NCBI GenBank assembly: GCA_020636995.1
Contig: JACJWU010000009.1
Coordinates: forward strand, 1 to 54,630
DNA length: 54,630 bases
From: Actinomycetota bacterium
GTDB lineage: Bacteria; Actinomycetota; Actinomycetes; S36-B12; UBA10799
Direction of reading: 5' to 3'
Numbering within the stretch: the stretch's first letter is position 1; every line of letters begins with the position of its first letter. Shown here in pieces: positions 8,574-15,480 of this stretch. A program made the position numbers and the translations under genes. The notes beneath the pieces were generated by a model. It was not told where the DNA came from. It saw only the letters and a list, made by a program, of their open reading frames with translations, and did no database searches.

Positions 8574-9683
8574 GTGTCGCGATCGGTCCTGATGGTGAGC
8601 CAACCAACGGTGGCGGGTGTCGCTCAGTGCGTGCTGGACTGGGCGGTGGGACTGGCGCAGCGCGACTGGACAGTGACGGTCGCTTGCCCGAGCGATGGCT
8701 GGCTCGGCGACGCGTTGCACAAGAGGGATGTAACGGTCATCGCCTGGGAGTCGCTGCGTGAGCCCACCCAGGGTCTGAGGACGGAATCTACGACTCTGCG
8801 AGACGTCATCAAGAGGACGGACCCGGACGTGGTGTTCTTACACGGAAGCAAAGCCGGCCTCATCGGACGGCTCGTCACCCGACGACGACGACCGACAGCC
8901 TTCGCGCCCCATGCCTGGTCGTTCGAAGCTGTCACGGGGCGGACCAGAAGTGCCGCGCTGGCGTGGGAACGGTTCGCGTCGCGATGGACTTCCCGGTTCA
9001 TCTGTGTCAGCGATGCCGAGCGTGAGTTGGGTGAAACTGCAGGGATCACGGGTGCTTACACAGTGGCCCGGAACGGCATCGACCTGGAAGCGCTGTCCAG
9101 TCCGGATCTCGAGCAACGCCAGGCACTGCGGCGAACAGTGGGGTTGTCGCCCACCGAGCGGGCCGTCGTGTGTGTGGGCAGGATCTGCCGCCAGAAGGGT
9201 CAGGATGTTCTGCTCGATGCGTGGTCACGCCTGCCGGGCGACGATCGTTCGCTGACGCTCGTCGGAGGTGGGCCTGATCTGGATTCGCTTCGCGAACGCT
9301 GGAGCAGCCCCGACATTCGCTTCACAGGCGAGACCGACCGCAGAACAGCCCTCGACTGGATGGCCGCCGCTGACCTCGTGGTGCTCCCCTCCCGGTGGGA
9401 GGGCCTGGCCTTGGTGCCATTGGAGTCGTTGGCCGTCGGCACTCCGGTGGTCGCCACCGACGTCAACGGAACCCGGGAGGTGCTCACCGAAGGCGTCGGC
9501 TCAGTCGTGCCGATCGAAGACTCCGTGCGCCTCGCAGCAGCCATCGAGGAGTGGCTGAAGAAACTGGGAGGCGATGGCGTGCATCAACGGTGCCGCAACC
9601 GTGTCGCAGAGAGCTTCGACCTCACCGACACGGTGACGCGGATAGATCGCGCGCTTCTGGAGATCAGCGGAGGTGGACGGTGA
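8574..9683 (+). CDS. glycosyltransferase family 4 protein
   Basis: I take the GTG at 8574 as start because a strong GGAGGAGG lies at 8559-8566, seven bases upstream; the longer frame from 7851 is antisense to the glycosidase gene. The 369-residue protein is a GT-B glycosyltransferase. An N-terminal fold has MVSQPTVAGVAQCVLDWAVG and PDVVFLHGSKAGLIGRL. The C-terminal donor domain has VGRICRQKGQDVLLDAW, LVGGGPD and the E-x7-E motif in EGLALVPLESLAVGTPVVAT. It begins a second plus-strand unit of the locus and overlaps the following gene by 4 nt (GTGA). The donor sugar is not predictable. Confidence 0.85.
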   Translation: MSRSVLMVSQPTVAGVAQCVLDWAVGLAQRDWTVTVACPSDGWLGDALHKRDVTVIAWESLREPTQGLRTESTTLRDVIKRTDPDVVFLHGSKAGLIGRLVTRRRRPTAFAPHAWSFEAVTGRTRSAALAWERFASRWTSRFICVSDAERELGETAGITGAYTVARNGIDLEALSSPDLEQRQALRRTVGLSPTERAVVCVGRICRQKGQDVLLDAWSRLPGDDRSLTLVGGGPDLDSLRERWSSPDIRFTGETDRRTALDWMAAADLVVLPSRWEGLALVPLESLAVGTPVVATDVNGTREVLTEGVGSVVPIEDSVRLAAAIEEWLKKLGGDGVHQRCRNRVAESFDLTDTVTRIDRALLEISGGGR

Positions 9684-10972
9684 CCACGCACGAAGTGCAC
9701 GGTACCGACGAGCACCACGTGGCCACGGCTCGGGACTTCCTCTCCAGGGTGCAGGCTCCCCCCTTGACCCGCAGTGTCTGGCTCGGAGAAGGGCTGCCCG
9801 ATGACCTCGAGGACCTGCGACTCGCCGACTGGGATGGGGTTCCCCTTGCCGAGTCGCCGCACGTTCACCGGGCCATCCGCCGGAACACCGGCCTGGTGGG
9901 CGTCGCCTTGGCTGATGGCAGAGGCAGGGTCTTCAGTACCGGGCAGGTGGCCGCGCGACGATCGGTGGCTGGGACAGTGGCTGCAGCAGCCAGGGTTGCC
10001 GGACCGCTCGCGCTCCTAGCCCGCGAGCCCGCACACTCGCCGACGAGACCCGCGTCGACTCCGATGCATCGCCTCGTGACCAATGCGGCAGGCGCTGCAT
10101 GGTTCGCCGGACGACTCGCGCGCGCGGCAGGCACCTATCGTGAATGGGCCTGCGCTCCGGTGCAGACCCTCGATCCCGGCCTTGCGAACCTGCAGACTCG
10201 CGGATCTTGGCAATCGGGTGCTACTCATTTCTGGGCCGACCCCTGCGTGGTGGACAGCCCGACCGGGGTATGGGTCTTCGTCGAGGAACTCGATCGGCGG
10301 ATCGGGCGTGGGCACATCCTGGCGGTCCCCGTGTGCGAGGGACGCCTAGCCGCGGAGCAGGCGGTGTGCGTGCTGTCCAACGATCATCACCTGTCCTTCC
10401 CGCAGGTCACGTTCGTCGCGGGGCGATGGCTGGCCACGGTGGAGACCTGCGCCCGGTTCAACCCGGTCTACACCTTCGAAGACCCAGGACATCCATGGCG
10501 ACCCGTCGCGGACTTACCGGCATTGCCTCCACACACCGGAGACCCGGTGGTCGATTTCGCGACCGGAGTGCTGATCGGGACGGATGCGCGGACCGATCCT
10601 GACAGTGTGCTCATGCAGTACCGCATCGCAGGGACACAGTGGGAGCCGCTGGTATCAGCGGTCCGGGTGGACACAGTCTGGAGTCGCGGCGCAGGGACCT
10701 GGGATCGCACCCGGGGTTGGCGAGCGGTGCAGGATTGCAGTGGAACCTACGGCCGAGCCGTCGGCCTCGTGGCAACCGATCCGATGCAGGCGCCTTTGGC
10801 CCGATGGGCCGCACAGCAGGTGACGGGTCGACGGTGGCGAGGGGTGCACACGCTGACGTGGACTCCGCCAATGGATCAGATCTGGATCGACGCCTGGCGA
10901 CGACGGATCTCCCCACTGGGATGGCGCCGACGCCTGATCGAGCGCAGCCACCTTCAGAACTGTCAGGGCTGA
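9680..10972 (+). CDS. GINT1 N-terminal-like beta-propeller protein, possible glycosyl transfer or binding role
   Basis: A 430-residue protein from the GTG at 9680, preceded by GGAGGT at 9669-9674 and overlapping the GT4 stop. It lacks a signal peptide and membrane segments. Residues from about 170 carry repeated blade-like motifs: FWADPCVVDSPTGVWVFVEE, LSNDHHLSFPQVTFVAGRWL and WRAVQDCSGTYGRAVGL. These match the pattern of the five-bladed propeller domain at the N-terminus of glucosamine inositolphosphorylceramide transferase 1, which also occurs alone or fused to formyltransferases in bacterial polysaccharide clusters. The first 160 residues look unrelated and may be a separate domain. No GT-A or GT-B catalytic domain is visible. 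Assignment rests on motif recognition only. Confidence 0.65.
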   Translation: MTTHEVHGTDEHHVATARDFLSRVQAPPLTRSVWLGEGLPDDLEDLRLADWDGVPLAESPHVHRAIRRNTGLVGVALADGRGRVFSTGQVAARRSVAGTVAAAARVAGPLALLAREPAHSPTRPASTPMHRLVTNAAGAAWFAGRLARAAGTYREWACAPVQTLDPGLANLQTRGSWQSGATHFWADPCVVDSPTGVWVFVEELDRRIGRGHILAVPVCEGRLAAEQAVCVLSNDHHLSFPQVTFVAGRWLATVETCARFNPVYTFEDPGHPWRPVADLPALPPHTGDPVVDFATGVLIGTDARTDPDSVLMQYRIAGTQWEPLVSAVRVDTVWSRGAGTWDRTRGWRAVQDCSGTYGRAVGLVATDPMQAPLARWAAQQVTGRRWRGVHTLTWTPPMDQIWIDAWRRRISPLGWRRRLIERSHLQNCQG

Positions 10973-11763
10973 CCGTACCGGCGCGACTTCAGCCGATCGA
11001 TGATCCCCACCGGGGCCAGCATCAGCGCTCGGGTCCGCACCCTGCCCCGCCATGCCCTTAGCGAGCCGTCGTTGTGCAGGCCCTGCACAGCCAGTCGGGA
11101 GCGCAATTGCTCCTTGCGTTGCGACCGGGAGATGCTGTCCGGGGACACCTCGTATGTGATCAACACGTCCGGCAGATTCGCGACCTCGCCGAACTCCACG
11201 AAACGCCAGAAGAAGGCGTAGTCCTCCGCTGCCGGGAAGTCCGTTGGGTAGTCACCCACTTGATCCAGTGCACGGCTGCGGAACATCACAGCCGGGTGCA
11301 TGAACGCGCTGTTGGCGAACATGAAGTCGGCGATCTGCGCGTGGTCGCGTGGCATGGTTCGGACGAACAGAACAGCACCTGAAGGATCCACGAACTGGGC
11401 GGCTCCCCCAACCAGGTTGATGTCAGGATGGCTGTCGAGGAAATCGCGCTGGATGGTGAAGCGACGGCCGACGTTCGCGTCACCACAGTCGATGCGAGCT
11501 ATGTAGTCGTACCCGAGTTCACGGATCCGGTGTAGCCCAGCGTTCAATGCGCCTTCGATGCCGACGTTCTTCGACATGAGGACGAGGTATATTTTCCGCT
11601 CGCCCGACACCCACGTTCTGAGTTCGGCCTCGTTGGGCGGCGTCCTTGAGCCGTCGTCGACCACGACGACGTCAGCGGGATCATCGGGCTGGAAGGACGC
11701 GAGCGTCGACTTCAGACCGGTGAGGTTGTTGTAGTGAGGGATCAGAACCGCGACCTTGCCCAC
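10963..11763 (-). CDS. glycosyltransferase family 2 protein
   Basis: A 266-residue GT-A fold inverting glycosyltransferase. It starts VAVLIPHYNNLTGLKSTLASF, followed by VVVVDDGSRTPP, with the nucleotide-binding aspartates. At the usual DxD position it has ARIDCGDANVG, and the probable catalytic base lies in FPAAEDYAFFWR. A basic C-terminal tail of about 45 residues may contact the membrane. Its 3' end overlaps the convergent propeller gene by 10 nt, and its start lies 5 nt after the ribF stop, so it could be read from the ribF direction. It closes the polysaccharide locus on this side. Acceptor unknown. Confidence 0.85.
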   Translation of the reverse strand: MGKVAVLIPHYNNLTGLKSTLASFQPDDPADVVVVDDGSRTPPNEAELRTWVSGERKIYLVLMSKNVGIEGALNAGLHRIRELGYDYIARIDCGDANVGRRFTIQRDFLDSHPDINLVGGAAQFVDPSGAVLFVRTMPRDHAQIADFMFANSAFMHPAVMFRSRALDQVGDYPTDFPAAEDYAFFWRFVEFGEVANLPDVLITYEVSPDSISRSQRKEQLRSRLAVQGLHNDGSLRAWRGRVRTRALMLAPVGIIDRLKSRRYGQP

Positions 11764-11768
11764 AGCAA

Positions 11769-12641
11769 TCAGCCCATGATCCGCCGGGTCACGGCCACGT
11801 CCTCATGCATCTGGGCCACCAACGCGTCGACACCGTCGAAAGCCAGGGTGTCCCGCAGTCGCTCGACGAACTCCAGGCGCATGCGCCGGCCGTAGAGGTC
11901 GGAGTCGACGTCTAGCAGATACGCCTCCACCGTGCGTTCTGCTCCGTCGAAGGTCGGGTTGGTGCCGACACTGATCGCCGCCGGATGCCGCACGCCGTCC
12001 AGCACCGCCGCTCCCGCGTACACCCCGTCCGCCGGTACGGCGGCGCGGCGGTGGTGCTCGAGGTTGGCGGTGGGGAAGCCGAGCTCGCGCCCGCGCTGCT
12101 CACCGGTCACCACCACGCCGGCGATCTCGTGCGGCCGACCCAGCATCGCGGCCGCCTCCACGACGTCGCCAGCGGCGACGGCCGCGCGGATCCGAGTGGA
12201 TGACACCGGTTCCACATCGCCCAGCAGGGAGTACTCGTCGACCGCCAGACCCGCCTCACGCAGCGTCTCCGCGGTACCTCGCGCGCGGTTGCCGAACCGG
12301 AAGCCGTGGCCGATCACCACGTGGCGGGCATCCAGGCGGTCCAGCAGCACGGCCTGCGCGAACTCCTGCGCGGTCTGCGACGCGAGATCGGCGTCGAACT
12401 CGACAACCTCGACGAGTTCCACGCCCAGACCGGCGATCAACTCCACACGTCGGGACAGTTCACACAGCCGGGTAGGGGCGTCGTCCGGCCGCAGGACCTC
12501 GAGGGGGTTCGGCTCGAACGTCACGACCACCGATTCCAGGTCGAATCGCTGCGCGATCTGCAGGTTGTGCCGGATCAGCGCCTGATGCCCGACGTGCACA
12601 CCGTCGAACACACCGATGGTCACCACCGAAGGCCTGTCCAC
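11769..12641 (-). CDS. ribF: bifunctional riboflavin kinase/FAD synthetase
   Basis: A 290-residue protein that makes FMN from riboflavin and then FAD. The N-terminal FAD synthetase (nucleotidyltransferase) half has VTIGVFDGVHVGHQALI at 7-23 and the distal motif DEYSLLGDVEPVSSTRIR. The C-terminal kinase half has the motif GRELGFPTANLEHH, near 195-208, plus the later VEAYLLDVDSDLYGRRMRLEF. Length is slightly short of the usual 305-330 because little precedes the first strand. It follows truB on the minus strand with a 30-base gap, the order common in bacteria with the infB-rbfA-truB-ribF chain. Confidence 0.95.
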   Translation of the reverse strand: MDRPSVVTIGVFDGVHVGHQALIRHNLQIAQRFDLESVVVTFEPNPLEVLRPDDAPTRLCELSRRVELIAGLGVELVEVVEFDADLASQTAQEFAQAVLLDRLDARHVVIGHGFRFGNRARGTAETLREAGLAVDEYSLLGDVEPVSSTRIRAAVAAGDVVEAAAMLGRPHEIAGVVVTGEQRGRELGFPTANLEHHRRAAVPADGVYAGAAVLDGVRHPAAISVGTNPTFDGAERTVEAYLLDVDSDLYGRRMRLEFVERLRDTLAFDGVDALVAQMHEDVAVTRRIMG

Positions 12642-12671
12642 GCGACTACCTTGCCAGAACCGGTCCGGTGC

Positions 12672-13532
12672 TCAGGAGGGGGCGTTGACCTCGATGTGGC
12701 TCGCGCCGTCGCGCACGCTGACGACCGAGACCCACGAGCCCCCGGAATCGACCACCAGGTAGGTGCTATCCGGGACGTCCAGGCTGAGGCGCCGGCCGTT
12801 GCGCAACGCGTCGATTCCATCGGCATCCGGCTGCAGTGTCGGCATGACGTCGCCGATCACCTTCTCCGCGGACACCACCGGCGGCGGGTCCTGCCCCAGC
12901 TCGGCGCACTGCTCGATGCCGATCGTCCCGATCGCGGTGCGGCGCAGGGCAGTGAGATGACCGGCGGTCTGAAGCCGGGCACCGAGATCACGTGCGAGTG
13001 CGCGGATGTAGGTGCCCGAACTGCACTCGACGACGACATCGAGATCCACCACCGGCGGAGCCGATCTCGGCGCACAGAGGAGATCGAACCGCTCGATCGT
13101 CACGGGCCGCGCCGCGAGTTCGACGTCCTGTCCGCTGCGCACGCGCGCGTACGACCGCACCCCGTCCACCTTGATCGCGGACACGGCACTGGGCACCTGA
13201 TGGATCTCACCGGTCAGCGCCTTCATCGCCGCCGCGAGTGCCACCTCGTCCAGCTCCCATCCGGGTGTGCTGGTGACCTCACCCTCGGCGTCGTCGGTGA
13301 CAGTGCCCGCTCCGAGACAGATCGTGGCCTCGTACGTCTTCGGCTGGCCCTGCACGAAGCGCAGCAGGCGGGTCGCGTGCCCGAGCCCGACCACCAGCAC
13401 CCCGGTCGCCATGGGATCGAGCGTGCCAGCGTGACCGACCCGGCGCTGGCCGTAGAGCCGCCGCAAGCGACCCACCACGTCATGACTGGTCCAGCCGGCT
13501 GGCTTGTCGATGAGCGCGAAGCCGGAGATCAT
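12672..13532 (-). CDS. truB: tRNA pseudouridine(55) synthase
   Basis: A 286-residue TruB-family enzyme that isomerises U55 in the T-loop of tRNAs. The start MISGFALIDKPAGWTSHDVV is typical. The catalytic aspartate is Asp39 in RVGHAGTLDPMATGVLVVG. YEATICLGAGTVTDDAEGE and GTYIRALARDLG follow as expected, and the C-terminal 70 residues form a PUA-like tail. It lies 7 nt downstream of the DHH phosphoesterase gene, so the two are co-transcribed, and 30 nt upstream of ribF. Length and motifs are complete. Confidence 0.95.
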   Translation of the reverse strand: MISGFALIDKPAGWTSHDVVGRLRRLYGQRRVGHAGTLDPMATGVLVVGLGHATRLLRFVQGQPKTYEATICLGAGTVTDDAEGEVTSTPGWELDEVALAAAMKALTGEIHQVPSAVSAIKVDGVRSYARVRSGQDVELAARPVTIERFDLLCAPRSAPPVVDLDVVVECSSGTYIRALARDLGARLQTAGHLTALRRTAIGTIGIEQCAELGQDPPPVVSAEKVIGDVMPTLQPDADGIDALRNGRRLSLDVPDSTYLVVDSGGSWVSVVSVRDGASHIEVNAPS

Positions 13533-13539
13533 GAGCGGC

Positions 13540-14511
13540 TCAATCCAGCTCCAGCGCGTCGAGGAAGCCCTGCAGGGTCTGCTGCGCGTCGGTCGTTCCG
13601 GTGAATCCTGCGGCCATCACGTGGCCGCCGCCTCCCTGTGAGGTGCACGCCCGGCCGACGTCAACCGCACCCAACGAGCGGCTCGACACACGCCACAGGC
13701 CGTGATCGTCCTGCTTGAGAACGACGGCGACCTCCACCCCTTCGACGGTCCGGACCGCATCGATGAGGGATTCGACCTGCGTGAACGCGATGCCGTGCCG
13801 GTCGCGGTCCTGGCGGGAAACTCTGATCACGGCCACGGCCACTCCGCCGGCGGTGAGGACCTCAAGGTCGCCCATGACCTCGGCCTGCAGGCGCAGGAAG
13901 TCGCGGGACTTCGTGTCGAACATCGCCTTGGCCGCCCCCGCGAAGTCGATCCCGGTCTCCATGAGCCGGGCGGCAGCGCGCATCGACTCCGGTGTGGTCG
14001 ACGCGAAGCGGAAGGAACCGGTGTCGGAACTGATCGCCGCATACAGGCACAGCGCCATGTCGGGCGTGAGGTCCACGCCGAGGGCGTCGATGATCTCGAG
14101 GGCCAGCAGTCCTGTCGCCGGGCGAGTGGCATCAGCGTGGACCATAGGGGCGAACGGCACGAAACTCGCGTGGTGGTCCACCGCGATGAAGGCCGGGGCA
14201 CTCTCCCCCACCGCGAGCAGACGCCCGATCCGATCGCCGGATGAGGCATCCATGCTCATCACGAGGTCCGCCGGAATCGCCTGCTCGGGGGCCACGATGA
14301 GGTCCTGGCGGGGCAGGAACCGCAACGCCAGCGGCACCTCGAAGGGATCGTCGGGGAAGCTGACCTGCGCATCGACACCGAGGGCCTCAAGGGCGACGGC
14401 CACGGCCAGCGATGAGCCCAGCGCATCGGCATCGGGGTTGACGTGAGCCACGAGCAACGCACTGTCCGCCGCGCGCAGCCGACTGGCGATGTCGGTCAGG
14501 CTCACGTCCAT
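13540..14511 (-). CDS. nrnA: DHH/DHHA1 phosphoesterase (NrnA-like oligoribonuclease/pAp phosphatase)
   Basis: A 323-residue DHH-family protein, expected to degrade short RNA (nanoRNA) and/or dephosphorylate 3'-phosphoadenosine 5'-phosphate in the cytoplasm. Motif I is VAHVNPDADALGSSL (21-35), a MSMDASSGDRIG block follows, and the signature DHH is in FIAVDHHASFVP. The DHHA1 domain carries the C-terminal glycine motif CTSQGGGGHVMAAGFTG. Its place between rbfA and truB matches other actinobacteria. Because about 240 bases separate it from rbfA, and a hairpin lies in that gap, it may have its own promoter. The precise substrate is inferred from the family. Confidence 0.9.
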   Translation of the reverse strand: MDVSLTDIASRLRAADSALLVAHVNPDADALGSSLAVAVALEALGVDAQVSFPDDPFEVPLALRFLPRQDLIVAPEQAIPADLVMSMDASSGDRIGRLLAVGESAPAFIAVDHHASFVPFAPMVHADATRPATGLLALEIIDALGVDLTPDMALCLYAAISSDTGSFRFASTTPESMRAAARLMETGIDFAGAAKAMFDTKSRDFLRLQAEVMGDLEVLTAGGVAVAVIRVSRQDRDRHGIAFTQVESLIDAVRTVEGVEVAVVLKQDDHGLWRVSSRSLGAVDVGRACTSQGGGGHVMAAGFTGTTDAQQTLQGFLDALELD

Positions 14512-14715
14512 CTAGCGATTCTAGGGTGCGTGCACCTGGTCACCACGTCCCGGAAAGCCCAACTTGCCCGAACCTTGACCGGGCTGTCACACGTGGGACC
14601 GCACTCCCGCCCGCGCCGAAACCGCCGAGGTGAGCCGAAACCGCCGACGGCGTCGGACAATGCTCGCCTGTCCTCACCAACCTGGTGAGCGTTCTCCAAA
14701 CTCGTGACGTTCTGC

Positions 14716-14747
14716 CCACAGCCGCTGCCGCCACCGCGGGGCTGTGG
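14716..14747 (-). terminator. hairpin just downstream of rbfA, possible terminator
   Basis: CCACAGCC at 14716-14723 pairs perfectly with GGCTGTGG at 14740-14747, an 8-bp stem with a 16-base GC-rich loop. It begins directly after the rbfA stop codon on the minus strand. There is no T-run, as is common in high-GC genomes, so this could be an intrinsic terminator or an mRNA-end stabiliser. The remaining bases up to 14512 hold a second short hairpin (CTCACC 14673-14678 / GGTGAG 14684-14689) and a direct repeat GCCGAAACCGCCGA at 14615-14628 and 14634-14647. Confidence 0.4.
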
Positions 14748-14748
14748 C

Positions 14749-15177
14749 CTATTCGTCCTCGTCGTCGGGGTGCTTGTACGGGTCGGGGTCGCCGGCGAAG
14801 TCGGCGTCCGCGGCGATCCCCGCCACCTCCTGGTCGCGCTCCCGTGCCTGCCGCAGCAGATCCTCGATGTGTGCGGCGTTCTCGGGCACCGCATCTGCGA
14901 CGAAGGCGATCGTGGGCGTGAACTTGATCCCGGTCTGCTTGCCGACCTCGCTGCGGATGAGACCGGTCGCCGAGGCCAGCGCCTGCGCGGTGGCCTCCTG
15001 CTCGGCCTGGTCGCCCATGACGGTGTAGAAGACCGTGGCCTCCCGCAGGTCACCGGTGACGCGCACGTCGGTGACCGTCACGAAACCAAGTCGCGGATCC
15101 TTGATCCGGCGCTCCAGCATCTCAGCCACGATGACCTGGATCCGGTCGGCCAACCGGCGGGCCCGTTGCTCGTTCAT
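14749..15177 (-). CDS. rbfA: 30S ribosome-binding factor A
   Basis: A 142-residue KH-fold ribosome maturation factor that helps mature the 16S rRNA 5' end and 30S subunits. It has the family's opening RARRLADRIQVIVAEMLERR, then DPRLGFVTVTDVRVTGDLREATVFYTV and a conserved helix with LRSEVGKQ-like features (ASATGLIRSEVGKQTGIKFTP). The last 20 residues are an acidic tail (DPDPYKHPDDEDE), common in actinobacteria. Its ATG overlaps the DUF503 stop by 4 nt, so it is translationally coupled to the infB operon. Confidence 0.93.
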   Translation of the reverse strand: MNEQRARRLADRIQVIVAEMLERRIKDPRLGFVTVTDVRVTGDLREATVFYTVMGDQAEQEATAQALASATGLIRSEVGKQTGIKFTPTIAFVADAVPENAAHIEDLLRQARERDQEVAGIAADADFAGDPDPYKHPDDEDE

Positions 15178-15470
15178 TCCATCTCCTCGTCACTCACGTA
15201 TCTGCGTTCGGCACCGACGAACTGCACATGCGGTTCGGCCGCCAGCCAACGCTCGCACCTGTCCAGGACGTCGCGGCAGTGTGCCATGTCCGGGGCCACC
15301 ACCGCGACCCCGAGCTGTGTGCGCCCGGTGAGATCGAGATGCCCCGACTCCGCCGCCGCAACCGCGTACTCGCGCCGCAAGTGGCTGACCAATGGTCGCA
15401 CCACGGATCGCTTCTCTTTCAGCGTGCGGGTGTGCAGCAGCAGATCCACGGACAGGATCCCGGCGTACAC
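15174..15470 (-). CDS. DUF503 (YlxP-like) family protein
   Basis: A 98-residue protein starting at the GTG at 15470, 10 nt after the infB stop. The N-terminal strand (V)YAGILSVDLLLH and the KEKRSVVRPLVSHLRREYAV block are characteristic of DUF503, a small conserved family usually found between infB and rbfA and of unknown biochemical role. The longer frame from 15674 overlaps infB and is rejected as a start. No clear ribosome-binding site is visible, so translation probably depends on coupling to infB. A ribosome-assembly role is inferred only from its neighbours. Confidence 0.85.
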   Translation of the reverse strand: MYAGILSVDLLLHTRTLKEKRSVVRPLVSHLRREYAVAAAESGHLDLTGRTQLGVAVVAPDMAHCRDVLDRCERWLAAEPHVQFVGAERRYVSDEEME

Positions 15471-15480
15471 GGCATGGCCG

